From Hungateiclostridiaceae bacterium UBA3934 (GTDB lineage Bacteria; Bacillota; Clostridia; Acetivibrionales; DTU013), in the NCBI GenBank assembly GCA_002385815.1, contig DGEE01000089.1, positions 6,251 to 16,037 of the forward strand: a stretch of 9,787 nt of DNA, read 5' to 3'. How positions within the stretch are numbered: the first letter of the stretch is position 1; the number at the start of each line of letters is the position of its first letter. This document shows positions 1 to 6,362 of this stretch, in pieces. A program made the position numbers and the translations under genes. The notes under the pieces were generated by a model that saw only the letters and a program-made list of their open reading frames with translations, was not told the DNA's origin and ran no database searches.

Positions 1-25
1 TTTGGCCATGTGATTGGCATGACTC

Positions 26-38
26 AGGGACTGTCCCT
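26..38. repeat. Short palindrome AGGGACTGTCCCT
   Basis: This is a perfect 6-bp inverted repeat around a single central T. A close copy of its right part (GGACTGTCCCTG) recurs at 3214-3225, in another intergenic region. The shared core suggests a dispersed REP-like element rather than chance. Confidence 0.45.
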
Positions 39-102
39 TTGTTCTGCTTTGCTGGCGTTATCCCGCTTCTATGGCTATAATTTTTCAGTAACAACAACTT
101 TA

Positions 103-152
103 GAAGAACCGTCCCTCCTTTCAGGGTACTTGCTATTCCGAAGAACCGTCCC
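103..152. repeat. Two direct copies of GAAGAACCGTCCC
   Basis: The 13-mer GAAGAACCGTCCC occurs at 103-115 and again at 140-152, 37 bp apart. Its complement contains GGGACGGTTCTTC, a motif recurrent in intergenic DNA of many Firmicutes, where it is often near Y1 (REP-associated) transposases. No such transposase is encoded in this window. A small CCCT/AGGG hairpin (113-116 with 123-126) lies between the copies. Confidence 0.55.
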
Positions 153-163
153 CTAAACAAAGA

Positions 164-192
164 TTGACATCCTGTATCAGCGAATTTAAAAT
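164..192 (+). promoter_or_regulatory. Sigma-A-type promoter of the phosphofructokinase gene
   Basis: The -35 box TTGACA (164-169) matches the consensus exactly. It is followed by a 17-bp spacer (170-186) and a -10 box TAAAAT (187-192), one mismatch from TATAAT. Transcription should start near 199, giving a leader of about 22 nt that contains GGGGAAG before the ATG at 221. The -35 box overlaps an in-frame TTG that could be miscalled as the gene start. Confidence 0.75.
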
Positions 193-220
193 TAAGTCAA
201 ATGCTGATTTGGGGAAGAAC

Positions 221-1159
221 ATGATATACACTGTCACATTGAATCCGGCTGTTGATAAGACAGTCGTCATAAATGATTTCAAGGTCGACTCTGTCAACAG
301 GGTCGCTTCTATGAGGAAGGATGCCGGCGGCAAGGGTATAAATGTTTCCAAGGTCATTTCGAGCCTCGGTGGCCGCAGCAAAGCAATGGGCATCCTTGGG
401 GGATTTACCGGCAGGTATATAAAAAACTATCTGGATGACATTGGTATAGAAAATGATTTCGTATTCATCAGCGGGGAGACAAGAACCAATCTGAAGATCA
501 TCGACAGAATGAACAGAACGAATACCGACATAAATGAACCCGGGCCGGCCGTCAGCGAAAGTGACCTGGAAACATTAAGAGATAAATTGCTCAGCGCTGT
601 GAGGAATGATTCCATCGTCGTTTTTTCCGGAAGTGTGCCGGAAAATGTGGATAAGGACATATATTTCTGTTGGATAGATGATGTGAAGCAAAAAGGGGCG
701 ACCACCATACTCGATGCCGACGGGGAACTGCTGAAGAAGGGTATAGAAGCGGGACCTCACCTGATCAAGCCGAACATATTTGAGCTGGGGAGGCTTTTCG
801 GGACTGAAATCAGGGATGCCCGGCAGGCTGCTGAATATGCCGGGCAACTTGTCAGGGATTACAAAAACAGGATGGTCGTTGTTTCGATGGGGGACAAAGG
901 TGCTCTTTTTGTCGACAGGGCAAAAGTATTGCTGGTCCATGCCCCGGATGTAGAAGTACAAAGCACTGTGGGGGCCGGAGACGCAATGGTTGCAGCTCTT
1001 GCATACTCCATAGACAGGGGTCTCGATTTTGAAAGCATGGTCAGGCTTGCGGCTGCCTCAGCCGGTGCAAATGTTATGACTTCGGGCACACAGCCGGCAG
1101 CTCTCTCTGATGTCAGGAAGTTGGAGAACCTCGTTACTTTCGAATACCTGAAAGCATAA
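221..1159 (+). CDS. fruK: 1-phosphofructokinase (PfkB family)
   Basis: This 312-residue cytoplasmic sugar kinase most likely phosphorylates fructose 1-phosphate to fructose 1,6-bisphosphate with ATP. The PfkB fold is clear. The N-terminus MIYTVTLNPAVDKT is typical of the FruK/LacC branch. GGKGINVS (residues 36-43) is the first PfkB signature, KPN (183-185) is conserved, and STVGAGDAM (248-256) holds the anion hole and the catalytic base Asp254. Length is normal for the family. An in-frame TTG at 164 would add 19 residues, but it coincides with the -35 box, so the ATG at 221 with GGGGAAG upstream is preferred. No fruR, fructose PTS permease or tagatose genes are visible nearby, so tagatose-6-phosphate kinase cannot be excluded. 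The gene seems to be transcribed alone: a 120-bp gap without a strong terminator separates it from the next gene. Confidence 0.88.
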   Translation: MIYTVTLNPAVDKTVVINDFKVDSVNRVASMRKDAGGKGINVSKVISSLGGRSKAMGILGGFTGRYIKNYLDDIGIENDFVFISGETRTNLKIIDRMNRTNTDINEPGPAVSESDLETLRDKLLSAVRNDSIVVFSGSVPENVDKDIYFCWIDDVKQKGATTILDADGELLKKGIEAGPHLIKPNIFELGRLFGTEIRDARQAAEYAGQLVRDYKNRMVVVSMGDKGALFVDRAKVLLVHAPDVEVQSTVGAGDAMVAALAYSIDRGLDFESMVRLAAASAGANVMTSGTQPAALSDVRKLENLVTFEYLKA

Positions 1160-1279
1160 AGATAATGAGGCTCAGTTACCTGAGGAAGTGCAGAAAGAGC
1201 CGGCTTTGTATATGTTACATTTATAGTCAGAAGATTCGTTGGATCTGTAAAAAACAATGATGCATGAAAGGATGGTACA

Positions 1280-2062
1280 GTGATGCAGAAAGCGATCGAA
1301 TTGGTAAGTCAGGGTTTGACGTTGAGGGGAATGCTACATATGCCTGAAAATGTTCCGGGTAAGGTGCCGGTAGTTGTAATATTCCATGGATTCACCGGCA
1401 ATAAGATGGAGCCCCATTTTATTTTTGTCAAATTGTCAAGGATGCTGGAGAAAAAAGGTATAGCGAGCGTCAGGTTCGATTTTGGCGGAAGCGGGGAAAG
1501 TGATGGGGATTTCGTCGATATGACACTTTCCGGGGAGATACGTGATGCCCATAATATCCTGGATTATGTGAAAACCCTCGATGGCATTGATCCGGAAAGG
1601 ATCGGCGTTGTGGGGCTGAGCATGGGAGGCGCTGTGGCCAGTGTTCTTGCCGGTGAAAGAAAGGACGATATAAAAAGCCTTTGTCTCTGGGCGCCTGCAG
1701 GTATCATGGGTAAACTTATCTTAAAGCAGGTGGCCGAGCTTGGCTATGATATAGAAATGATCAGAAAGGTCGGATATGCTGAGCATGGGGGATTCCGCAT
1801 CGGGATCGGCTTTTTTGATGATGTCATAAAGCTTGATATTTTTGAAAAGGCAAAGAACTTTGACAAAAACGTTTTTATAATCCATGGCGAGAAAGACAGC
1901 GCCGTTCCGGTCAGTGTATCTGAGCAGTATCTGAAATATTACGGTGAAAGGGCATCGCTGAAAGTGATCAAAGATGCTGACCATACGTTCAACCGCTCTG
2001 ATTGGGAGAAAGAAACCATCGAGCTTACAGTCGATTATCTTGTAAATGAACTGAAACAGTAA
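1280..2062 (+). CDS. Alpha/beta hydrolase, cinnamoyl/feruloyl esterase-like
   Basis: This 260-residue serine hydrolase has no signal peptide and is probably cytoplasmic. The oxyanion-hole segment is HGFTGNK (36-42). The nucleophile elbow is GLSMGG (112-117, Ser114), the acid is probably Asp206 in HGEKD, and the catalytic His is His235 in DADHTF. The segment RFDFGGSGESDG (65-76) followed by an EIRDA helix closely resembles cinnamoyl/feruloyl esterases such as Butyrivibrio Est1E, which release hydroxycinnamates from plant polysaccharide fragments. The real substrate cannot be read from sequence. AAAGGA (1267-1272) lies 7 nt before the GTG at 1280 and 10 nt before an ATG at 1283, so either may be the start. 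The next gene, a CE7 esterase, begins 20 nt downstream, so the two probably form an operon acting on imported plant-derived esters. Confidence 0.82.
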   Translation: MMQKAIELVSQGLTLRGMLHMPENVPGKVPVVVIFHGFTGNKMEPHFIFVKLSRMLEKKGIASVRFDFGGSGESDGDFVDMTLSGEIRDAHNILDYVKTLDGIDPERIGVVGLSMGGAVASVLAGERKDDIKSLCLWAPAGIMGKLILKQVAELGYDIEMIRKVGYAEHGGFRIGIGFFDDVIKLDIFEKAKNFDKNVFIIHGEKDSAVPVSVSEQYLKYYGERASLKVIKDADHTFNRSDWEKETIELTVDYLVNELKQ

Positions 2063-2068
2063 CTGCCC

Positions 2069-2075
2069 GGAGGTG
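2069..2075 (+). promoter_or_regulatory. Ribosome binding site GGAGGTG
   Basis: A near-perfect Shine-Dalgarno sequence lies 7 nt before the ATG at 2083 and favours that start over the adjacent ATG at 2086. It sits in the 20-nt gap after the upstream esterase, consistent with co-transcription. Confidence 0.7.
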
Positions 2076-2082
2076 CGTAAAG

Positions 2083-3045
2083 ATGATGCAGCCATATGAT
2101 CTCAGTCTCGAGGAATTGAGGAAATATAAGCCCGATTTGACAAGACAGCCTGATTTTATGGAGTTCTGGGAGTCAAATAAGCTGGAGCTGGCTAAGATAC
2201 CGCTGAAATATGAACTGCAGCCCTATGACTATCCCGCAAAAGGCGTAAAAGTCAGCAGGATCACATTTACCGGATTCAAGGGTGCAAGCATAGACGGATG
2301 GTTCGCCGTCCCGGATGCACCTGGGAAATACCCGGGCCTGGTGCTGTACCACGGATACAACTGGGCATTTGACGGGTGCATACATGATGTCGTGGATACG
2401 GCATTTCATGGGTATGCGGTACTGCAAATGCTGGTACGCGGTCAGCAGGGCAACAGTGTGGACAATACAGTGTCGTCACACGGACATGTCTCCGGGTGGA
2501 TGACTAAGGGGATATTGTCCAAAGACGAGTATTATTACCGTGCTGTGTATATGGATAGTGTCCGGGCTCTTGAAGTCCTTGCGGATATGGACTGTGTGGA
2601 TGCTGGCAGGATAGGAGTTACGGGCGGAAGCCAGGGAGGAGCGCTTACACTGGCGTCAGCAGCACTTTCCGATATACCTGCTGTTGCCGTGGCGGAATAT
2701 CCCTACCTGTCCAACTTTGACCGCGCCATCGACATCACTCCTTCATCACCATACGGCGAATTAAATGAATTTTTCAGGAGATACTCTGATCCGGCTATCG
2801 AGGCGCAGGCAAGAAAGACATTGACGTATTTCGATATCATGAACCTGGCTCCGGAGATAAGGTGCCCGGTGCTTGTGGCAGCAGGGCTGGTGGACGAGGT
2901 GACACCGCCGTCTACTGTGTTTGCTGCATACAATCACATGGCATGTCCGAAGGAGATCGCTGTCTACAGGTATTTCGGTCATGAATTCATACCTGGTTTT
3001 GTGGAGAAAAAACTGAGGATGCTAATGAAGTACCTGCAGGATTGA
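2083..3045 (+). CDS. CE7 acetyl esterase (acetylxylan esterase / cephalosporin-C deacetylase)
   Basis: This 320-residue protein belongs to carbohydrate esterase family 7, whose members remove acetyl groups from xylo-oligosaccharides and, less specifically, from cephalosporin C. All family hallmarks are visible: RGQ (119-121), the nucleophile elbow GGSQGG (181-186, Ser183), the acid Asp271 in LVDEVTPP, and the catalytic His300 in the FGHE motif. These positions and the length match the Bacillus subtilis Cah/AXE pattern. The N-terminal helical segment with the usual FWE motif (28-30) is intact. There is no signal peptide, as usual for CE7 enzymes, which form hexameric rings in the cytosol and act on short imported oligomers. 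Pairing with the upstream feruloyl-esterase-like gene suggests joint de-esterification of arabinoxylan fragments, although no xylanase or sugar transporter lies in the window. Confidence 0.92.
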   Translation: MMQPYDLSLEELRKYKPDLTRQPDFMEFWESNKLELAKIPLKYELQPYDYPAKGVKVSRITFTGFKGASIDGWFAVPDAPGKYPGLVLYHGYNWAFDGCIHDVVDTAFHGYAVLQMLVRGQQGNSVDNTVSSHGHVSGWMTKGILSKDEYYYRAVYMDSVRALEVLADMDCVDAGRIGVTGGSQGGALTLASAALSDIPAVAVAEYPYLSNFDRAIDITPSSPYGELNEFFRRYSDPAIEAQARKTLTYFDIMNLAPEIRCPVLVAAGLVDEVTPPSTVFAAYNHMACPKEIAVYRYFGHEFIPGFVEKKLRMLMKYLQD

Positions 3046-3250
3046 TGCGAAGTATCTGTTGGACCGGCAGGCCGAAAAACACGAACACCATGAGCAGAAA
3101 TCTGCCTGTTCCGGACTGCAGAACTAAGACTGTTGATTGGGACTGGAGGCTGAATAAAGGAAACCTTAGACAAACCAATGGTTTTGCCTAAGGTATACCA
3201 TTGGTCAGGCAAAGGACTGTCCCTGAAAAACAAGCGGTGATTTTGATTTT
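3046..3250. other. Intergenic region with inverted repeats
   Basis: No gene is recognised. The left half contains GCAGA-AA-TCTGC flanked by CCGGCAGGC and GCCTGTTCCGG arms, which could form a bulged hairpin after the CE7 gene. It lacks a T-run, so it is not a standard intrinsic terminator. The right half holds the nested inverted repeats listed separately. Confidence 0.4.
3164..3225. repeat. Nested, mutually exclusive inverted repeats
   Basis: Three pairings overlap here. CCTTAG (3164-3169) pairs with CTAAGG (3188-3193) as the outer part of an imperfect palindrome. ACCAATGG (3174-3181) pairs exactly with CCATTGGT (3198-3205). TTGCCT (3184-3189) pairs exactly with AGGCAA (3207-3212). The block ends in GGACTGTCCCTG, which is shared with the repeat at 26-38. 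It looks like a small REP or MITE-like element, or a relic of one, just before the truncated permease. Confidence 0.5.
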
Positions 3251-3424
3251 ATGGAAATTAAAGTATCTTTGAATGAACGACCCAAAGCCATAATATTCCT
3301 TGTCGCAACGGCGATGATGTGGAGCCTGGGAGGGCTGCTGATAAAGTCTATAGATGCCCATGCGCTGGCTATTGCCGGAGGACCTGAAACAGTGGACTTC
3401 CGCGGTCATATTCTGTATATTTAA
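3251..3424 (+). pseudogene. Broken N-terminus of an EamA/DMT-family permease
   Basis: An ATG at 3251 opens 57 codons ending at TAA 3422-3424. Residues 12-44 (KAIIFLVATAMMWSLGGLLI and onward to HALAIAG) match the first transmembrane helix and following loop of EamA drug/metabolite transporters, where WSxGGLLIK and PLAIAG-like segments are typical. After the AIAG motif the frame leaves the family pattern. The rest of the roughly 290-residue transporter is missing, because the next gene begins within about 30 bp. A frame shifted by 2 nt reads a short hydrophobic stretch (TSAVIFCIFKL), which may be the disrupted continuation. The copy cannot make a functional transporter. The product family is inferred from one helix only. 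Confidence 0.65.
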
Positions 3425-3451
3425 ATTGAAAATCGGTGATGATGGGTGGAT

Positions 3452-5053
3452 ATGAATATGACAGAAGAGACAAAAACCAATGGGAAAATAAAGAAGAGTG
3501 TCGGGCAGGCGAATAGCAGCCTGACAAGCGCATGCCATGAGGATCTGCAACGTGCCAGGTTCGCATTCAGGGCGCTTATGCTGTACCGGTCACTGAACCA
3601 GGACGCATTGATAAATGAACTTAATTCTTTACTCGATTGCGTGGATTCCGACTGGTCCGACCTGTTCCATATCACATATCTGTACAGTTCGGTCGGGAAC
3701 AGGCTGCTCAGGGCGGGTCTGAGCTTGAAGGCCTGCATCATAGAAAAGATCCTGCATACTGAGAATCCGTTCAGCATTGCGGCGGAGGCGATGGGTGCCG
3801 CATGCCTTGCAGGAGAAAGTGACGCTTCATACCAGGCGGGGGTGGGTGATGCAGCTTCATCTGCCCTTTTCGGCAAAACACTTGCGGAGGCAGTGAGGAA
3901 CGATCTTGCCCAACTGCAGGTTATTGCCGGAATACGTTCCGAGTGGATAAAGGACGCTATACTGCATCTGTGCGGGGACGATGAAGCGATACGGGAAGCG
4001 GTCATGAAGCTGCCGCCGTGGGTCAATGATAATATCTCATGGCAGCAAAAGGCATCCGGCTTTGATGGAGCCGTTGCACCAGATCGTGTGAGGGAAATGA
4101 AGGAACTGCTGTTGAAAAGCGATTCGTGGACTGACTGTGCAAAAGAGCTGGCTGAGTTCCACAGGAGTTGCGGCAGCGGCATTTTCTCGAGATACAGATC
4201 ATTCGTATGGAGGCGTACCCCGGCGCTTGCCATGACCGGCGGATATAATATCCCGGGAATTGATCCGGCATACCAGGTCAGCATTAGCTGTATCGATGGC
4301 AGCAGTACACCGGATACAGGTACGACCGGCAGCTTCATCGGCGTGGGATCTCCTGATCCTGTGAAATTTGCCGATCTTATCTCATATGAGCTTGAGAGGG
4401 AGGAGGTCATACAGAATACCCTGCACTTCCTCGACGGCAAGCCAGCAAACAATATACTTTTGTATGGAGACAGAGGTACAGGCAAATCGTCCACTGTCAA
4501 GGCATTGGCCAATGAGTTTCACTCCAGGGGCCTGCGCATAATAGAAGTGCCTAAAGGCCTGCTTGCCGATTTCCCGCTGATCATCAGGCGCCTGACCGGA
4601 AGAAATCTGAAATTCATATTGTTTGTAGACGATCTGTCTTTTGAGGACAATGAAGAGAACTTTACCGCCTTGAAAGCGATTCTGGAGGGCGGAGTTGAAA
4701 TCAAACCTGACAATGTGCTTATATATGCCACATCCAACAGGAAGCACCTGATAAAAGAAAAATTCAGTGAACGTGCAGGTCTTGGCTCAGGCAGCATCGA
4801 GGATGAGGTCAGGGCGGCAGATACCATACAGGAGAAACTATCGCTGTCGGACAGATTTGGGATGACAGTTGTGTTTTCATCGCCTGACAAGAAAACATAC
4901 CTTGAGATCGTCGAAGGGATTGCAAAAAAGAGGGGCCTTGATGTTGACAGGGAGTACCTCCATAGAGAAGCGATGAAATGGGAGCTGCAGTACAACGGCC
5001 GTTCACCGAGGACAGCCAGACAATTCGTGGATTGGCTCGAGGCAAATATATAA
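3452..5053 (+). CDS. DUF815-family AAA-type ATPase
   Basis: This protein of about 533 residues belongs to the DUF815 ATP-binding family, which is widespread in bacteria but has no settled function. Counting from the GTG at 3446, the N-terminal roughly 300 residues are helical and poorly conserved. The C-terminal half is the ATPase: Walker A GDRGTGKSS (341-349), Walker B ILFVDDL (391-397), a sensor-1-like ATSNR (429-433), a LSDRFGM segment (467-473), and a C-terminal sensor-2-like SPRTARQF (520-527). No membrane segments are seen. Three in-frame starts are possible: GTG 3446, ATG 3452 and ATG 3458. GGTGAT at 3435-3440 suits 3446 or 3452 and GGGTGG at 3444-3449 suits 3458, so the exact start is uncertain. 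The gene stands alone, between the broken permease and the AT-rich island, so context gives no function. Confidence 0.85.
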   Translation: MNMTEETKTNGKIKKSVGQANSSLTSACHEDLQRARFAFRALMLYRSLNQDALINELNSLLDCVDSDWSDLFHITYLYSSVGNRLLRAGLSLKACIIEKILHTENPFSIAAEAMGAACLAGESDASYQAGVGDAASSALFGKTLAEAVRNDLAQLQVIAGIRSEWIKDAILHLCGDDEAIREAVMKLPPWVNDNISWQQKASGFDGAVAPDRVREMKELLLKSDSWTDCAKELAEFHRSCGSGIFSRYRSFVWRRTPALAMTGGYNIPGIDPAYQVSISCIDGSSTPDTGTTGSFIGVGSPDPVKFADLISYELEREEVIQNTLHFLDGKPANNILLYGDRGTGKSSTVKALANEFHSRGLRIIEVPKGLLADFPLIIRRLTGRNLKFILFVDDLSFEDNEENFTALKAILEGGVEIKPDNVLIYATSNRKHLIKEKFSERAGLGSGSIEDEVRAADTIQEKLSLSDRFGMTVVFSSPDKKTYLEIVEGIAKKRGLDVDREYLHREAMKWELQYNGRSPRTARQFVDWLEANI

Positions 5054-5184
5054 AGGTGCCTGTAGACTGAAATGCCCCAATGTCCTCATGTCAAATTCAG
5101 CAATTGCTGACCTGTAAACAGTTATTCCGGGCAACTTCATTATTTCAACTTCCGATCATAGAGCTGCTCCTAAAATTGGGCATG
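5054..5184. other. Intergenic region, left flank of the AT-rich island
   Basis: No gene is recognised. The region holds a perfect 14-bp palindrome (5097-5110) and a near-inverted pair, ATGCCCCAAT (5072-5081) and ATTGGGCAT (5175-5183). One plus-strand frame could encode a 46-residue peptide from the ATG at 5080 to the TAA near 5219, but it overlaps the minus-strand terminator and resembles nothing known. In particular, it is not the missing N-terminus of CheR. Confidence 0.4.
5097..5110. repeat. Perfect 14-bp palindrome TCAGCAATTGCTGA
   Basis: This is a fully symmetric sequence with no T-run after it on either strand, lying 44 bp after the ATPase stop. It could be an operator or the scar of an insertion. 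Nothing in the sequence decides between these. Confidence 0.4.
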
Positions 5185-5209
5185 AAAAAAGCACCTCTTA
5201 AGAGATGCT
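5185..5209 (-). terminator. Intrinsic terminator of the minus-strand 346-residue gene
   Basis: On the minus strand, AGCATCTCT and AGAGGTGCT form a 9-bp stem with one T-G wobble around a tiny AT loop, directly followed by six T residues. The stem begins inside the TAG stop codon of the gene, a compact arrangement typical of a Rho-independent terminator. Confidence 0.75.
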
Positions 5210-6248
5210 ATAATTTGTAAGATAACCATTTTTCATAATACGCCCGATGTAAATGTTCAATCCATTGTGCAGATAGTAAATAATCTTTGCCATAAATAGA
5301 GATGGTATATGAATAGTATCTTGGATAGTTCTTGTCGTCCCTTTTTAATTCATTAATATTGCCGTCAATAGGTACTTCCTTAAGCACTGGAATATTAGCA
5401 TTAAATATTTGCTTTGAATAGTCGGGCTGTGTCATTTTTTCTATTTCATCCATTGTAATCTTTTCATTTCTAAATAAGTCCCTCATTGTTGTCTGCACTA
5501 ATTTGCCTATTTTAAGTTCCTTCAATGTTTCATCAGTAAATATAGATTCAATATCTTTGTTCCCTTTTGTTTTCCTCATCACTTTTTGTGCTTGAATCGG
5601 TTTGCTAGGTTTTTCAGAAAACATACTATACATTTGATAGCCTCTCAAAAAAAGCTCTGATGTATCAGATATTCCCCCGCTAGCTAACAAGATAGGTTCT
5701 AAAATTTTTCTATTAAACTCCTGATTTGCTATAAGTCTTGCAGTGAAGTTTAATCCTAATGTAGATAATATGCTATTAAGTTCATTTAATTTTGGCTCTA
5801 AGTCAATTATGACGGCTGGGTTTATTTTAGGAGATGCGAATATTATTTCAGCAGTATCGGTATCAATGTAACCATAAATACACATTGCAGTTCGAATACA
5901 TTTTTTAATAACCCTAGTAATCGTTTCTTCTTTTGAACCATAATTCAAACCTGCCTCATGGAAAGCAACATCTATAGCATAAATATGATTTCCTTCTTCA
6001 TCAAATGAGATTCCAAGAACATCAACCTCTGCTTGGATGAGTAATTGACTTAATGAGTTGTTTTTATATATCAAGTATCCATATTTATTCTCAAAATAAA
6101 AGTTAGTTCTCTCCATGATTTCTATTAATTTATCTTCGTTCTTTAAATCCCACTTTGGAGAAACCTTCCAATTTGTCTGTGCAATTTGACACTCCTTTAC
6201 ATGTCTTAACCATGAGTAGAGTAATGATTCTCCCATTTCAATCTTCAT
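5208..6248 (-). CDS. Uncharacterised protein, possible PD-(D/E)XK-like nuclease
   Basis: This 346-residue soluble protein is complete and not one I can name. Residues 73-98 read AEVDVLGI, then a loop, then IYAIDVAFHE. An acidic residue in VD, a beta-turn, then D-x-A in a hydrophobic strand resembles the core of PD-(D/E)XK nucleases (Glu74, Asp76, Asp93), but the usual lysine after the second acid is an alanine. A helix with RVIKK (112-116) follows, then IIFASPKIN (135-143), a strand-like segment. Residues 205-260 look like a linker or small helical domain. The tail (about 275-346, with DYSKQIFNANIPVLKE, RYYSY and QWIEHLHR) looks like a separate module. The codons are far more AT-rich than the flanking genes, so the gene was probably acquired. 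It has its own promoter and terminator and lies behind a terminase remnant, which suggests prophage cargo. AAAGGGG precedes the ATG by about 10 nt. Confidence 0.7.
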   Translation of the reverse strand: MKIEMGESLLYSWLRHVKECQIAQTNWKVSPKWDLKNEDKLIEIMERTNFYFENKYGYLIYKNNSLSQLLIQAEVDVLGISFDEEGNHIYAIDVAFHEAGLNYGSKEETITRVIKKCIRTAMCIYGYIDTDTAEIIFASPKINPAVIIDLEPKLNELNSILSTLGLNFTARLIANQEFNRKILEPILLASGGISDTSELFLRGYQMYSMFSEKPSKPIQAQKVMRKTKGNKDIESIFTDETLKELKIGKLVQTTMRDLFRNEKITMDEIEKMTQPDYSKQIFNANIPVLKEVPIDGNINELKRDDKNYPRYYSYTISIYGKDYLLSAQWIEHLHRAYYEKWLSYKL

Positions 6249-6283
6249 AAAAGACCAACCCCTTTCTAATAATTGTTATTTTA

Positions 6284-6292
6284 ATTATAGCA
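6284..6292 (-). promoter_or_regulatory. Extended -10 promoter of the 346-residue gene
   Basis: The minus strand reads TGCTATAAT here: a perfect TATAAT with an upstream TGn extension. It lies about 36 nt before the ATG at 6248, leaving room for a leader with the AAAGGGG ribosome site. No good -35 box is seen 17 bp upstream, which is tolerated for extended -10 promoters. Confidence 0.6.
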
Positions 6293-6341
6293 CTTATTAG
6301 CGTGATTGGATTTAGCAATTACTATTTAACAGTTGTGTTTA

Positions 6342-6353
6342 ACTATATATAGT
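6342..6353. repeat. AT-rich 12-bp palindrome ACTATATATAGT
   Basis: This perfect palindrome lies between the terminase remnant and the promoter of the 346-residue gene. It is accompanied by two TTTAAC direct repeats (6325-6330 and 6338-6343). It could be a repressor operator upstream of that promoter, but chance is plausible in such AT-rich sequence. Confidence 0.35.
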
Positions 6354-6362
6354 CAAATCATG

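Larger units (their letters stand above)
1..163. other. Intergenic stretch with REP-like repeats
   Basis: No recognisable gene is visible here. The sequence contains a short palindrome (AGGGAC-T-GTCCCT, 26-38) and two direct copies of GAAGAACCGTCCC (103-115 and 140-152) just before the promoter of the phosphofructokinase gene. One plus-strand frame is open from base 1 to a TAA at 154-156, but its end is built from the repeats and its product resembles nothing I know. It could at most be the tail of a decayed gene. Confidence 0.5.

Noticed and set aside
1..156. Plus-strand open frame from the left edge to TAA at 154-156, possible tail of an upstream gene
   Set aside because: The last third is made of the GAAGAACCGTCCC repeats and the predicted peptide matches no family I know. 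Chance openness over 51 codons is plausible.
1171..1184. CTCAG-TTAC-CTGAG hairpin after the phosphofructokinase as a terminator
   Set aside because: The stem has only 5 bp and no T-run follows.
4023..4512. Long minus-strand open frames opposite the DUF815 ATPase
   Set aside because: They are shadows of the plus-strand gene. Their products show no domain, while the plus strand has a full ATPase.
5080..5219. 46-codon plus-strand frame after the ATPase, considered as the missing 5' part of cheR or a small protein
   Set aside because: The peptide (MSSCQIQQLLTCKQLF...) does not resemble the CheR N-terminal helices, has no ribosome binding site and runs across the minus-strand terminator.
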